Origin: Flavobacterium piscis | GTDB taxonomy: Bacteria > Bacteroidota > Bacteroidia > Flavobacteriales > Flavobacteriaceae | Length of the DNA stretch: 64,000 nucleotides | NCBI RefSeq assembly: GCF_001686925.1 | Contig: NZ_LVEN01000050.1 | Span: forward strand, 62,001-126,000 | Reading direction: 5' to 3' | Part shown: positions 51,560 through 61,033 of the stretch, piece after piece | Numbering within the stretch: the stretch's first letter is position 1 | Layout: the number at the start of each line of letters is the position of its first letter | Notes under the pieces: generated by a model | What the model was told of the DNA's origin: nothing | Seen by the model: only the letters and a program-made list of their open reading frames with translations | Database searches by the model: none | Translations under genes and position numbers: made by a program

Positions 51560-52189
51560 ATGGATGAGATATTGAAATATTTTCCTGATTTGACCGACAT
51601 TCAAATCGAACAATTTCAAAAATTAGACTTTTTATACCACGATTGGAATGAAAAAATCAATGTTATTTCGCGTAAAGACATTGATGCATTATATACAAAA
51701 CACGTTTTGCATTCGCTTGGAATTGCAAAAATCATGAAATTCGAACCTGGAACATTTGTTCTTGATGTTGGAACCGGAGGAGGATTTCCCGGAATACCGT
51801 TGGCAATTCTTTTTCCTGAAACACGTTTTTATCTTATTGATGTTATTGCCAAAAAAATAAAAGTAGTTCAGGGCGTTGTTGATGCATTAGAATTAAAGAA
51901 CGTAAAAGCAGAACAATTGCGTGCCGAAAATGTAAAAGGCGATTTTGACTTTATTGTAAGTCGTGCCGTGACAAATATGCCGGATTTTGTTTCGTGGATT
52001 AAAACTAAAATCAAAAAGCAGCACAAGCACACGTTGAAAAACGGAATTTTATACCTAAAAGGCGGAGATTTGACCGAAGAATTAAAGGATTTTCCAAAAG
52101 CAACTTTATATGATTTGTCTACGATTTTTGAAGATGAATTTTTTGAAACCAAAAAAGTAGTGCATTTGCCTTTGAAGTTTACCGTTTAA
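51560..52189 (+). CDS. rsmG: 16S rRNA (guanine(527)-N(7))-methyltransferase RsmG
   Basis: 209 residues. SAM-binding motif DVGTGGGFPG is at 69-78, with the family start YHDWNEKINVISRKDIDALYTKHVLHSL and a downstream FIVSRAV. It methylates G527 of 16S rRNA; loss gives low-level streptomycin resistance in other bacteria. Length is typical. TACTTTTG at 51534-51541 is a likely -7 element. It is divergent from the desaturase and has a strong terminator. Confidence 0.95.
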   Translation: MDEILKYFPDLTDIQIEQFQKLDFLYHDWNEKINVISRKDIDALYTKHVLHSLGIAKIMKFEPGTFVLDVGTGGGFPGIPLAILFPETRFYLIDVIAKKIKVVQGVVDALELKNVKAEQLRAENVKGDFDFIVSRAVTNMPDFVSWIKTKIKKQHKHTLKNGILYLKGGDLTEELKDFPKATLYDLSTIFEDEFFETKKVVHLPLKFTV

Positions 52190-52204
52190 TATTCTTTAAA
52201 AAAT

Positions 52205-52248
52205 AAAAAAACCGACAGCATGCTTATTAAGTATGCTGTCGGTTTTTT
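52205..52248 (+). terminator. terminator of rsmG
   Basis: AAAACCGACAGCAT pairs with ATGCTGTCGGTTTT around a short loop, followed by a T run. Confidence 0.9.
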
Positions 52249-52302
52249 GTTTGTCCTTAAAATAAGATGCTTTTGAGCAATTATCATAACACAATGATAA
52301 TT

Positions 52303-52331
52303 TTGTGGTTGAACGTATTTCTTTATCTTTG
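52303..52331 (+). promoter_or_regulatory. promoter of the alkaline phosphatase gene
   Basis: TTG at 52303-52305, an 18-nt gap and TATCTTTG at 52324-52331, matching the consensus, 24 bp before the ATG. Confidence 0.65.
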
Positions 52332-52354
52332 AAATTACTATAAATAAAGTAATA

Positions 52355-53770
52355 ATGGATAGAAGGAAGTTCTTTAAAAATGGTTCTTTATTAACGATTG
52401 GAGCCGCAGTTATGAATCCGTTTCAGGGTGCTGCAAACATTTTAGATTTAGAATCGGTAAATAAAAATAAGAAAGCCAAAAATATTATTTTACTCGTTAG
52501 TGACGGAATGAGTACCGGAACACTTAATATGACCGATTTATTCCTGAACAGAAAAACGGGAAAAGGTTCTAACTGGATTCAATTGTACAAAGATAACAGG
52601 GTTTCAAGAGCTTTGATGGATACGGCTTCTGCAAGTTCTATTGTAACTGATTCCTCGGCTGCGAGTTCCTCCTGGGGTGGCGGTTTTAGGGTAAATAACG
52701 GAGCGCTTAATGTGAGTCCGCAAGGAGAACCCCATTTACCAATTTGGCAAAAGTTCAGGAAATCCGGAAAAATGGCGGGCTGTGTAACAACGGTTCCTAT
52801 AACTCATGCGACTCCGGCAGGTTTTTGCGTAAACAGTAAAAGCAGAAATGCACAGGATGATATTGCCCAACAATATTTAGATCTTGGTTTTGATGTTATG
52901 ATGGGAGGAGGTTCAAACTATTTTAGTCCGGAGTCCAGAAAAGATAAAAAAGATATGTTTGCTGCTTTTAAAGCAAAAGGATATCAGGTGGTAAAAAATC
53001 GCGCTGATATGGATTCGGCTTCAAATTCTCAGCCTATTTTGGGTGTATTTGCAGAAGATGGTGTACCGTATTATGTGGATAGAAATAGTGATCAAAATTT
53101 ACAAAATACGATTCCGAGCCTTGCAGAAATGGCGCAGAAAGCTATTGACAGAATGAAAAATCATAAAAATGGTTTTGTTTTGCAAATAGAAAGTGGAAAA
53201 GTCGACTGGGCCGCGCACGCAAATGATATTGCCGGTTTAATTCACGATCAGATAGAATTTGATGAGGCCGTGAAAATTGCCATAGATTTTGCCGAAAAAG
53301 ACAAAGAAACATTAGTTATTATTACGACAGATCACGGAAATGCCAATCCTGGAATTATTTATGGTAAAGATGCCAATGATAATTTTGACAGCATCCAGAA
53401 ATATACCCAGACAAATGAATGGATTTTGAATCAGATAAAACCGGAATCTTCTATACCGCAAGTAAAGGAAATTATCGAAAAGGCAAATGGACATTCGGTT
53501 TCTGATGAAGAGGCTAAAACGGTATTATCTTATTATGACGGATTGCATAAAGAAGATGGACTTTACAATTATAAAAAATTACCCTATAAAGCTTTTGCAG
53601 AAATGCAGGGAAAAATAAATTCTGTAGGATGGATTAGTATGGACCATTCTGCAGATTATGTAGAGTTGGCGATGTTTGGTCCCGGAAGTGAACTTTTAAA
53701 ACCTTTCGTAAAAAATACCGATTTACATTATCTGATGCTACAGGCTGCAGAAGTTGAAAATAAGTTTTAA
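52355..53770 (+). CDS. alkaline phosphatase (PhoA type)
   Basis: 471 residues. The N-terminus MDRRKFFKNGSLLTIGAAVM is a Tat-like signal (RRKFFK), so the folded metalloenzyme is probably exported by Tat. Asp50 (VSDGMS) is a metal ligand. The nucleophile is Ser100 in TDSSAAS, in register with E. coli Ser102. The later ligands are in ITTDHGNAN and SMDHSADYVE. It releases phosphate from organic esters in the periplasm or outside. No PHO-box equivalent could be recognised. Confidence 0.93.
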   Translation: MDRRKFFKNGSLLTIGAAVMNPFQGAANILDLESVNKNKKAKNIILLVSDGMSTGTLNMTDLFLNRKTGKGSNWIQLYKDNRVSRALMDTASASSIVTDSSAASSSWGGGFRVNNGALNVSPQGEPHLPIWQKFRKSGKMAGCVTTVPITHATPAGFCVNSKSRNAQDDIAQQYLDLGFDVMMGGGSNYFSPESRKDKKDMFAAFKAKGYQVVKNRADMDSASNSQPILGVFAEDGVPYYVDRNSDQNLQNTIPSLAEMAQKAIDRMKNHKNGFVLQIESGKVDWAAHANDIAGLIHDQIEFDEAVKIAIDFAEKDKETLVIITTDHGNANPGIIYGKDANDNFDSIQKYTQTNEWILNQIKPESSIPQVKEIIEKANGHSVSDEEAKTVLSYYDGLHKEDGLYNYKKLPYKAFAEMQGKINSVGWISMDHSADYVELAMFGPGSELLKPFVKNTDLHYLMLQAAEVENKF

Positions 53771-53777
53771 TTGAATT

Positions 53778-53825
53778 TAAAAAATAACCCCACAAGTTTC
53801 ATTGAAGTTTGTGGGGTTATTTTTT
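53778..53825. terminator. bidirectional terminator
   Basis: AAAAATAACCCCACAA pairs with TTGTGGGGTTATTTTT between the convergent phosphatase gene and the unknown gene at 53840, with A/T runs on both sides. Confidence 0.9.
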
Positions 53826-53839
53826 AAACGATATATCAA

Positions 53840-54565
53840 TTAAGAGGCTCTTTTTGAGAAACACAAAAACTGATTGGCTTTAGTATCTACATTATGAATG
53901 AGTTCGCTTATTGCTTTTTCTGTTGCATCAATAGAATTTTCAAATTCTGGATTAAAGAAAAAATCACGGCAAATTACAGCTTCGTTTGATGAGTCGTAAA
54001 TTGCTCCGTAATCCTGATCTGCATTATTATATTCACATGGGTAATCACGTTTTAAAACAGCTATTGTTCTGTTAAACCATTTATCAAAAACTCGTTTTCT
54101 TGGTGTAATATGACGCGCCAATAATACCAGTCCAATGAGTTCGCTCTGAATAAAATAAGATCCTTTTCTGTACATAACATCGATCATTGTTACATTCATG
54201 TGGGCGATCCATAATGGTCCGTTTACATGTCCTGAGGCCGAAATGTCAAAGTCAGTATCAAAATCCAATGGTTTTGTATTTTCGATATTACCAATAGAAC
54301 ACCATAAAGCCTCGATTCTTTTTTGGGTATCATTATTCATTTTTGTATATCCTGTATAGCGCCAGTATATCCATTCGAGCAAAGCTGCTGTAAGTCCCAT
54401 AGAAGCTTTATGGTTAATTTGCATTAATGCATGTTCAAGATCGTCATTCCCATCTAAAGGGTCTAAAAATTGGTCTATCTTTTTTTTATTCCATTTAAAG
54501 TCAATTGGGTGTCCGATACTTTTTGCCTGTACAATTACTGGCGGTGTGTTTTGTAAATTTCTCAT
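53840..54565 (-). CDS. unrecognised 241-residue protein
   Basis: I do not recognise a family. The protein has no signal peptide or membrane span and looks mostly helical: DGNDDLEHALMQINHKASMGLTAALLEWIYWRYTGYTKM, ESVL-like aromatic segments, then LIGLVLLARHITPRKRVFDKWFNRTIAVLKRDYP and a C-terminal NSIDATEKAISELIHNVD. Trp/Tyr/His content is high, suggesting a globular enzyme or binding protein. It is preceded by about 470 bp of AT-rich DNA and followed by a strong terminator, so it is monocistronic. Confidence 0.6.
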   Translation of the reverse strand: MRNLQNTPPVIVQAKSIGHPIDFKWNKKKIDQFLDPLDGNDDLEHALMQINHKASMGLTAALLEWIYWRYTGYTKMNNDTQKRIEALWCSIGNIENTKPLDFDTDFDISASGHVNGPLWIAHMNVTMIDVMYRKGSYFIQSELIGLVLLARHITPRKRVFDKWFNRTIAVLKRDYPCEYNNADQDYGAIYDSSNEAVICRDFFFNPEFENSIDATEKAISELIHNVDTKANQFLCFSKRAS

Positions 54566-55033
54566 CGTGTATTTTTTTATTTTTTTCTTAATTGCTGTAA
54601 ATTTTGATTGTAAAGCTCTTTCTTAATTTTCTTAATTTTTTCAACTTTAAATAGGATATAAAAGTATGTTGAGATATATTTTTAGAGTATCAAAAAAAGC
54701 TTTAAAAATAACAGAATAGGATTTTTAAACGTGTATCATATTGATAATCAATATAATAAGAAAAGTATTACAAATGATGAAAATACAAGTTTGTCTGAAT
54801 AATGATATTTTTGCTTTTGTTTTATGTTTTAAATTATAACTATTTGTTTTTTAGTCGTTTGTTGTTTTGGTTCACTTGATTAAAAAGAAGGAAACAATAA
54901 ATGAGCACTCGGGATATTGTATGAAAAACAACATTAATATGCATTCATCCTTTATTATTTTGCGTTCCTGTACTTTTATTTGCTCAATCTTTAATAGAGG
55001 AATACCTTTACGACAGGACTAAAAAAAATACTT
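54566..55033. other. AT-rich gene-free interval before the kinase gene
   Basis: It contains a possible -7 element TATTTTTG (54806-54813). From about 54921 there is a broken reading frame: ATGAAAAACAAC followed, after a frame change, by LLFCVPVLLFAQ-like codons that read as a signal peptide and run in another frame into the kinase gene, stopping at 55134. It could be the remnant of a small secreted protein gene. Nothing else is supported. Confidence 0.35.
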
Positions 55034-56095
55034 TTGAAAACAACTACTGTACTATCGACATATTGGAAAATTCAACTTACAGGATGGATTATTGCTTCTT
55101 TATATTGGGGATTATCGGCCTTCCTGAGTGGTAATTTTATTTGGGAAATGGGTATAATAGATTTAATGCTGGATGTATCAATTGGTATTGTACTAACACA
55201 TATTTACAGGAATTTTGCTTTAAAAAACGGATGGAATAAACTGAATCTGAAAATGTTATTACCAAGAATTCTATTCAGTATTTTATTACTTTCATTATTG
55301 TATACGGTTTTGATCATTGGTAAGCTTTATTTGGTGCGTCTGTTGATTTTTAAAAATGAAATGGGTTCTTTTTTACTATTTTTTAAATCAGTACAATTAC
55401 AGGTTTTTATCACCGGTACAAGATTAATGTCTATTTGGGTGTTGGCTTACCATCTTTATCATTATTCAAGACTCGAATTAGAAACAGTAAAGGAAAATGC
55501 CCGATTATCCATTATAATAAAAGAGGCACAACTCAATAGTCTGAGTGCACAGCTCAATCCTCATTTCTTTTTTAATTCATTAAACAATATAAAATTTTTG
55601 GTTATAGAAAATCCCAATGCCGCCAGAAGAGCTATCGATTTATTGTCTGAACTTTTAAGAAATTCCTTAAACACTAATATAGCAAAATTAATATCGCTTG
55701 ACGACGAAATTAATCTGGTGCGGGATTATCTGGAATTAGAAAAAATACGATTTGAGGAACGTCTGCAGATCAAAATTGAAACCAGTGTAAACATATCTCA
55801 ACATCTAATGCTGCCTTTTAGTATTCAGTCATTGGTTGAAAATGCCATAAAACATGGCATCGAAAAGAGAAAAATCGGAGGGTTTATTACTGTGAAAATT
55901 GAAACGAAAAATGATTTTATAAAGATCACTGTTCAGAACTCGGGAAAACTAAACAGAGAGATTCAAAATTCAGGTATTGGGTTAAGGAATCTCAAAGAAA
56001 GATTATTATTGCAATATAACGGAAATGCTTCTTTTGAGATTAAAGAGCTGGAAGATGAAACGGTTTTGGCTACTATTTTAATACCATCAAAATGA
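55034..56095 (+). CDS. sensor histidine kinase, LytS/YpdA type
   Basis: 353 residues starting at TTG 55034; an in-frame stop lies at 54992 and no ATG occurs between, so the alternative would be Met39, cutting into the first membrane span. Four N-terminal transmembrane helices (about 12-35, 40-60, 78-100, 118-142) are followed by a His_kinase domain with the phospho-acceptor His177 in LNPHFFFNSLNNIKFL and an ATPase domain (SLVENAIKHGIEKRKIGG, SGIGLRNLKERL). It ends with a 4-bp ATGA overlap into the response regulator. Confidence 0.9.
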   Translation: MKTTTVLSTYWKIQLTGWIIASLYWGLSAFLSGNFIWEMGIIDLMLDVSIGIVLTHIYRNFALKNGWNKLNLKMLLPRILFSILLLSLLYTVLIIGKLYLVRLLIFKNEMGSFLLFFKSVQLQVFITGTRLMSIWVLAYHLYHYSRLELETVKENARLSIIIKEAQLNSLSAQLNPHFFFNSLNNIKFLVIENPNAARRAIDLLSELLRNSLNTNIAKLISLDDEINLVRDYLELEKIRFEERLQIKIETSVNISQHLMLPFSIQSLVENAIKHGIEKRKIGGFITVKIETKNDFIKITVQNSGKLNREIQNSGIGLRNLKERLLLQYNGNASFEIKELEDETVLATILIPSK

Positions 56096-56811
56096 AAAAG
56101 ATAAAAGTTATTATAGTAGACGACGAACGTTTAGCAAGAGAAGAAGTAAAAAGAGCTTTAAAAAACTATGAAGACTTTGTGCTTATTGGCGAAGCTGAAA
56201 ATGCAGATGACGCGAAGATTTTGATCGAAAAAGAAATGCCTGATTTAATTTTTCTTGATATTCAGATGCCTGAGAAATCCGGTTTCGATTTATTAGAGTC
56301 TTTAGAAAATGTGCCAAATGTTTTATTCATTACAGCTTATGATCAATATGCAATACAGGCGTTTGAGGTAAATGCTTTAGATTATTTAATGAAGCCTATC
56401 AGGGAGGAACGTTTTGCAAAAGCCATTCAAAAAATAAGAGATACAATACAACAGAGGTCCTTTGTAAATGAGATTATAGCAAAAGATCGAAAGATTTTCA
56501 TAAAAGATGGAGAAAAACGGTTCTTTATTCAATTAGATGAAATTTATTTAATTGAATCTTTAGAACATTATACCCGATTGTTTTTTCAGGATAAAAAAGC
56601 ACTTCAAAGACGTTCTCTCCGCCAATGGGAAGAAATTTTAGACGAAAATATTTTCTTTAGAATCAACAGAACCGAGATTATAAATATAAAATACATCGAG
56701 GCAATCAATACAACAGATAGCGGAAGGTTAGAGGTAAAACTGAAAACCGGAGAACTATTAGAAGTGTCAAACCGCCAATCAGTGAAATTCAAAAACCGGA
56801 ACGGGATCTAA
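56092..56811 (+). CDS. LytTR-type response regulator
   Basis: 239 residues. The receiver domain has Asp10/Asp11, the phosphorylated Asp56 in FLDIQMP, and the Lys of LMKPI. The C-terminal LytTR DNA-binding domain (about 135-235) has RKIFIKDGEKRFFIQLDEIYLIESLEHYTRLFF and FFRINRTEIINIKYIEAI. The start overlaps the kinase stop by 4 bp, so the pair is translationally coupled. Its target may include the adjacent hydrolase gene. Confidence 0.94.
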   Translation: MKKIKVIIVDDERLAREEVKRALKNYEDFVLIGEAENADDAKILIEKEMPDLIFLDIQMPEKSGFDLLESLENVPNVLFITAYDQYAIQAFEVNALDYLMKPIREERFAKAIQKIRDTIQQRSFVNEIIAKDRKIFIKDGEKRFFIQLDEIYLIESLEHYTRLFFQDKKALQRRSLRQWEEILDENIFFRINRTEIINIKYIEAINTTDSGRLEVKLKTGELLEVSNRQSVKFKNRNGI

Positions 56812-56955
56812 TTCATCACTTTCAACATTATTTTAATGCTTACAGCTAATGCTATTAGTTGAGGATCTCTGCATGCTTTTTTCAGATTTAATAACGCAGT
56901 TTATTATAAACAACAAAAGCTTTTAAAATAAAGCTTCCCAATAAAAAACTATCAA

Positions 56956-58698
56956 ATGAAAACAATTTTAAATTTTGTATTTCTTATCCTGATCATATCC
57001 CATACATTCTCTCAGCAAACCAGAAGGACAAAATCCGAAGATCTAAAAAGTGCTTATGATATTCAGGACAGCGTCATGATCAAAACGCGTGATGGCGCTT
57101 TGATATCGGCAATTGTAGTACGCAAGAAAGGAATTTTGGTTCCCAAACCTGTAATACTTCAACATACAATTTATGTTGCCGAAGAAGGAAAATCAACTAA
57201 ATCATTGAAAGAGGCGGCAGATCAAGATTATGTGGGTGTTATATCGTATTCCCGTGGTAAACGATTTAGTCCCAATGAAATATTTCCATATGAAAATGAA
57301 GCCAATGACGCTTATTATGTCATCGATTGGATTAGCAAACAAGAATGGTGTAACGGAAGTATCGGAATGTTTGGCGGCAGTTATAATGGCTTGACGCAAT
57401 GGGCAGCGTGCAAAAAAATGCATCCGGCGCTTAAAACTATCGTTCCTTATGTTGCCAATAGAGCAGGAATGGGTTTGCCGATGGAAAACAATGTGTTTAT
57501 AAATCCTAATTACGAATGGTCGTTTTATGTTGGCAGTAACAAATATCTTGATACAGTTGCAGGAAATGACAGGCAGCGATTTAGAAATATGCAGTTTAAA
57601 TGGTGGGAAACCGGAGTTGCCTACAAAAAAATGGACAGCATAGACGGAACTCCAAACAGGCTATTTCAGCGATGGTTACAACATCCTTCGTTTGATGAAT
57701 ATTGGCAGAAAATGTCGCCATACAAAAAGGAGTTTGCCCAAATAAATATTCCGGTTTTAGTCATCGATGGCTATTATAATGATTCTCAAAATTCGAGTTT
57801 GTATTATTTAAGGGAACTTCAAAAATACAATCCGAAAGCCAATTCTTATTTAGTCATTGGTCCATACAGTCATTTTGGGGCGCAAAAAGGAGGTTCTCCT
57901 GTAATAAATGGTTATAAAGTTGATAAAGACGCATTAATTAATACCAAAAAAATAACATACGAATGGTTCGATTACATTTTAAAAAACGGACCTAAACCGG
58001 AAATTTTAAAAGACAGGATTAATTATCAGGTAATGGGAGCTAACGAGTGGAGAAGTGCTCCATCTTTTGATAACATGAGCAATGGTTTCCTGAAGCTATA
58101 TTTAACGAATAATAAAGCTGGAAAATTTTATGCTTTGAATGCTTCAAAGCCTTCTAAAAATGGTTATTTATCGCAGGAAGTAGATTTTGCCGACAGACAA
58201 ACTCAAAATAATGAGTATTATCCGGATCCGATTATCAAAAAAGAAATTGATACAACAAACGGATATATTTTTATAAGTGATCCTTTTAAAGAATCGATAT
58301 TGGTAAACGGATCATTTTTAGGAGAAATAAAAGCAAGCATCAATAAAAAAGATATGGATATTGGTGTTACGTTATATGAATTAACACCAAACGGAGAATA
58401 TTTTCATTTATCTTATTTTTTGGGACGTGCGAGTTATGCCAAAGATAGTACAACAAGAAATTTATTAGAACCCAATAAAATAGAATCGATTCCTTTTTCG
58501 AATACACATTTGGTCAGTAAACAATTAAGTAAAGGAAGTCGTTTAGTGGTAGTATTAAACGTAAATAAAAACCCTTTTTCAGAACTCAATTACGGAACAG
58601 GAAAAACGGTTATCGATGAAACCATTCAAGATGCAAAAGAACCATTAAAAGTAAAATGGTTCAATGATAGTTTTGTAAAAATCCCGATTTGGAAGTAA
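56956..58698 (+). CDS. secreted CocE/NonD family hydrolase
   Basis: 580 residues. A signal peptide (to about SHTFSQ20) is followed by an alpha/beta hydrolase of the X-Pro dipeptidyl-peptidase S15/cocaine-esterase family. The nucleophile is Ser142 in FGGSYNG. Later segments VLVIDGYYNDSQN (acid) and IGPYSHFGAQ (His) complete the triad, and the C-terminal jelly-roll PepX_C domain follows (from about 380). It lies downstream of the two-component genes and may be their regulated target. Substrate is an acyl ester or N-terminal peptide; unknown. Confidence 0.9.
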   Translation: MKTILNFVFLILIISHTFSQQTRRTKSEDLKSAYDIQDSVMIKTRDGALISAIVVRKKGILVPKPVILQHTIYVAEEGKSTKSLKEAADQDYVGVISYSRGKRFSPNEIFPYENEANDAYYVIDWISKQEWCNGSIGMFGGSYNGLTQWAACKKMHPALKTIVPYVANRAGMGLPMENNVFINPNYEWSFYVGSNKYLDTVAGNDRQRFRNMQFKWWETGVAYKKMDSIDGTPNRLFQRWLQHPSFDEYWQKMSPYKKEFAQINIPVLVIDGYYNDSQNSSLYYLRELQKYNPKANSYLVIGPYSHFGAQKGGSPVINGYKVDKDALINTKKITYEWFDYILKNGPKPEILKDRINYQVMGANEWRSAPSFDNMSNGFLKLYLTNNKAGKFYALNASKPSKNGYLSQEVDFADRQTQNNEYYPDPIIKKEIDTTNGYIFISDPFKESILVNGSFLGEIKASINKKDMDIGVTLYELTPNGEYFHLSYFLGRASYAKDSTTRNLLEPNKIESIPFSNTHLVSKQLSKGSRLVVVLNVNKNPFSELNYGTGKTVIDETIQDAKEPLKVKWFNDSFVKIPIWK

Positions 58699-58710
58699 AT
58701 TAATAAAAAG

Positions 58711-58751
58711 TAAAAGCCGCAAATTTCAAAATGAAGTTTGCGGCTTTTTTT
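58711..58751. terminator. terminator between CocE-type gene and pruA
   Basis: AAAAGCCGCAAA pairs with TTTGCGGCTTTT, followed by a T run. Located between convergent genes. Confidence 0.88.
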
Positions 58752-58783
58752 ATAATCTAAAATCTGAACTCTAAAATCAGAAA

Positions 58784-60409
58784 TTATCCTAAGAAAGGGT
58801 ATCTGTAATCCTCAGGAGTTACAAAAGTTTCTTTGATCGTTCTAGGAGAAGCCCAACGTAGTAAGTTCAATGCAGAACCTGCTTTATCGTTAGTTCCTGA
58901 AGCTCTTGCACCACCAAAAGGCTGCATACCTACAACCGCTCCTGTTGGTTTATCGTTGATGTAGAAGTTACCGGCAGCATTTTGCAATTTCGTAGTTGCT
59001 ACTTCAATAGCATAACGATCCTGGCTAAATACAGCTCCTGTAAGAGCATACTCAGAAGTAGTATCAACTAATTCTAAAGTCTCTTCCCATTTTGTATCTT
59101 CGTAAACGTATATAGTAATAACTGGTCCGAATAATTCGGTTTCCATTGTAGTATATTTAGGATTTGTAGTTACAATAATTGTTGGCTCAATAAAGTAACC
59201 TACAGATTTATCGTAATTTCCACCAGCAATGATTTCAGCATCAGCATCTTTTTTAGCCTGATCTATAAAACCTGCTAATTTATCAAAAGAACCTTCGTGA
59301 ATAACTGCAGTAATAAAGTTTCCGAAATCTTCCGGAGAACCCATTTTCATCGATTTTACATCAGCAATTAATTGTTCTTTTACAGCTGGCCATAAACTTT
59401 GCGGAACATAAGCTCTTGAAGCAGCAGAACATTTTTGCCCTTGAAATTCAAATGCACCACGAGTAATTCCTGTAGATACTTGTTTTGCATTAGCGCTTGG
59501 GTGAGCAATGATAAAATCTTTACCACCAGTTTCTCCAACGATTCTTGGGTATGTTTTGTAGTGGTGAATGTTAGCACCAATTTTAGCCCAGATATCTTTA
59601 AATACATGAGTCGATCCTGTAAAGTGAACTCCGGCAAAATCACGGCTTGCTAAAACAGTATCTGTAATCATTAAAGCATCTCCAAAAACAACGTTGATAA
59701 CGCCATCAGGAACACCTGCTTCTTTGAAAACATCGATAATGATTTTTGCAGAAAAAACCTGGCTATCACTTGGTTTCCAAACCACAACGTTACCCATCAT
59801 TGCAGCGCTTGCAGGAAGATTTGCAGCAATAGCAGTAAAGTTAAAAGGAGTAATCGCATAAATAAAACCTTCAAGAGGTCTGTATTCTAAACGGTTCCAA
59901 GTAGTAGAATCAGACTTTGGCTGATCTCCGTAAATTTGTGTCATAAATTCTACGTTGTAACGTAAAAAGTCGATCAATTCGCAAGAAGCATCAATTTCTG
60001 CCTGATGAATATTTTTAGACTGACCAATCATTGTCGCAGCGTTAATACGTGCTCTGTATGGTCCTGCAATAAGTTCTGCAGCTTTTAAGAAAATAGCAGC
60101 ACGTTGTTCCCATGCCATGTTTGCCCATGCTGTTCTTGATTCAAGTGCATTTGCAATTGCTTTTTCAATATGTTGTTTTTCAGCTAAGTGATAAGTTCCT
60201 ACAATGTGTTTGTGATCGTGAGGAGCTGATATTGTTCTTGTATTTCCAGTTCTGATTTCTTCGCTTCCAATGTATAACGGAACGTCAATTTTAGAATTCC
60301 ACAATGTTGTGTAAGCTGCCTGAACAGCTGCTTTTTCTGGTGAGTTAGGTGCGTAGCTTTTTACGGGCTCGTTTACCGCTTTTGGTACATGAAAGAATCC
60401 TTTTAGCAT
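58784..60409 (-). CDS. pruA: L-glutamate gamma-semialdehyde dehydrogenase
   Basis: The start is at MLKGFFHVPKAVNEPVKSY (60409); an upstream in-frame ATG adds nine residues. 541 residues. It oxidises the semialdehyde of proline breakdown to glutamate. The aldehyde dehydrogenase catalytic pair is Glu293 (VGETGGKDF) and Cys327 (FQGQKCSAASRAY), with NAD-binding VWKPSD and HFTGSTHVF before. It is the single-function PruA form without a proline dehydrogenase domain. TACTTTTG on the minus strand at 60491-60484 is a likely -7 element. Confidence 0.96.
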   Translation of the reverse strand: MLKGFFHVPKAVNEPVKSYAPNSPEKAAVQAAYTTLWNSKIDVPLYIGSEEIRTGNTRTISAPHDHKHIVGTYHLAEKQHIEKAIANALESRTAWANMAWEQRAAIFLKAAELIAGPYRARINAATMIGQSKNIHQAEIDASCELIDFLRYNVEFMTQIYGDQPKSDSTTWNRLEYRPLEGFIYAITPFNFTAIAANLPASAAMMGNVVVWKPSDSQVFSAKIIIDVFKEAGVPDGVINVVFGDALMITDTVLASRDFAGVHFTGSTHVFKDIWAKIGANIHHYKTYPRIVGETGGKDFIIAHPSANAKQVSTGITRGAFEFQGQKCSAASRAYVPQSLWPAVKEQLIADVKSMKMGSPEDFGNFITAVIHEGSFDKLAGFIDQAKKDADAEIIAGGNYDKSVGYFIEPTIIVTTNPKYTTMETELFGPVITIYVYEDTKWEETLELVDTTSEYALTGAVFSQDRYAIEVATTKLQNAAGNFYINDKPTGAVVGMQPFGGARASGTNDKAGSALNLLRWASPRTIKETFVTPEDYRYPFLG

Positions 60410-60567
60410 TTTATTTAAAATTAGATAATTAGACAATTTAAGGGTTAGATGATTTGATTTGTTACGAATAATCTAACGCTGCACAAAAGTACAAAGGATA
60501 AATTAATAATTTGACAAATTTATGATTAAGATAACGATAAAAAAGAGCAGGTTTTTTTAAACTTTTT

Positions 60568-60954
60568 TTAGTTTAAAGCAAAAGGAGCACACATTCTAAA
60601 AGTAGGAACAATTACTTTGAATGTTTTTGTAGAGGTAAAATTGATCATATTAAAATAACCTTTCATTGCACCATAAGGAGATGACAATAAACAACCTGAG
60701 CTATACGTGTGATTTTCTCCAGGTTTCAAAACTGGTTTTTTACCAATAACGCCTTCTCCGTCTACAACCTCAAGATCATTCAAAGAATCAAATATTTCCC
60801 AGTGACGAGAAGTTAACTGTACTGAATCTTTGCTGTGATTTTCGATTGTAACTACATAACTAAAAGCAAAGTGGATCTTGTAGTTCTTGAAGTAAGTACC
60901 TTCAAAACTAGTCAAAACAGATATTTTTATGCCTCGTGTTATCTGAGAAACCAT
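60568..60954 (-). CDS. apaG: ApaG domain protein
   Basis: 128 residues, a complete ApaG/DUF525 domain with an immunoglobulin-like fold: GIKISVLTSFEG, FAFSYVVTIENHSKDSVQLTSRHWEIFDSL, GEGVIGKKPVLKPGENHTYSSGCLLSSPYGAMKGYF. ApaG is linked to Co2+/Mg2+ resistance genetically; its biochemical role is unclear. TAGATTTG (minus strand 60995-60988) is a -7-like element. Confidence 0.92.
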   Translation of the reverse strand: MVSQITRGIKISVLTSFEGTYFKNYKIHFAFSYVVTIENHSKDSVQLTSRHWEIFDSLNDLEVVDGEGVIGKKPVLKPGENHTYSSGCLLSSPYGAMKGYFNMINFTSTKTFKVIVPTFRMCAPFALN

Positions 60955-61033
60955 ACTAAAGTAGTTAATATGTGTGCGTTATACGTGCAAATCTACAAAA
61001 AAAAATCTTTCGATCTAAATCCTTAACAATGTT

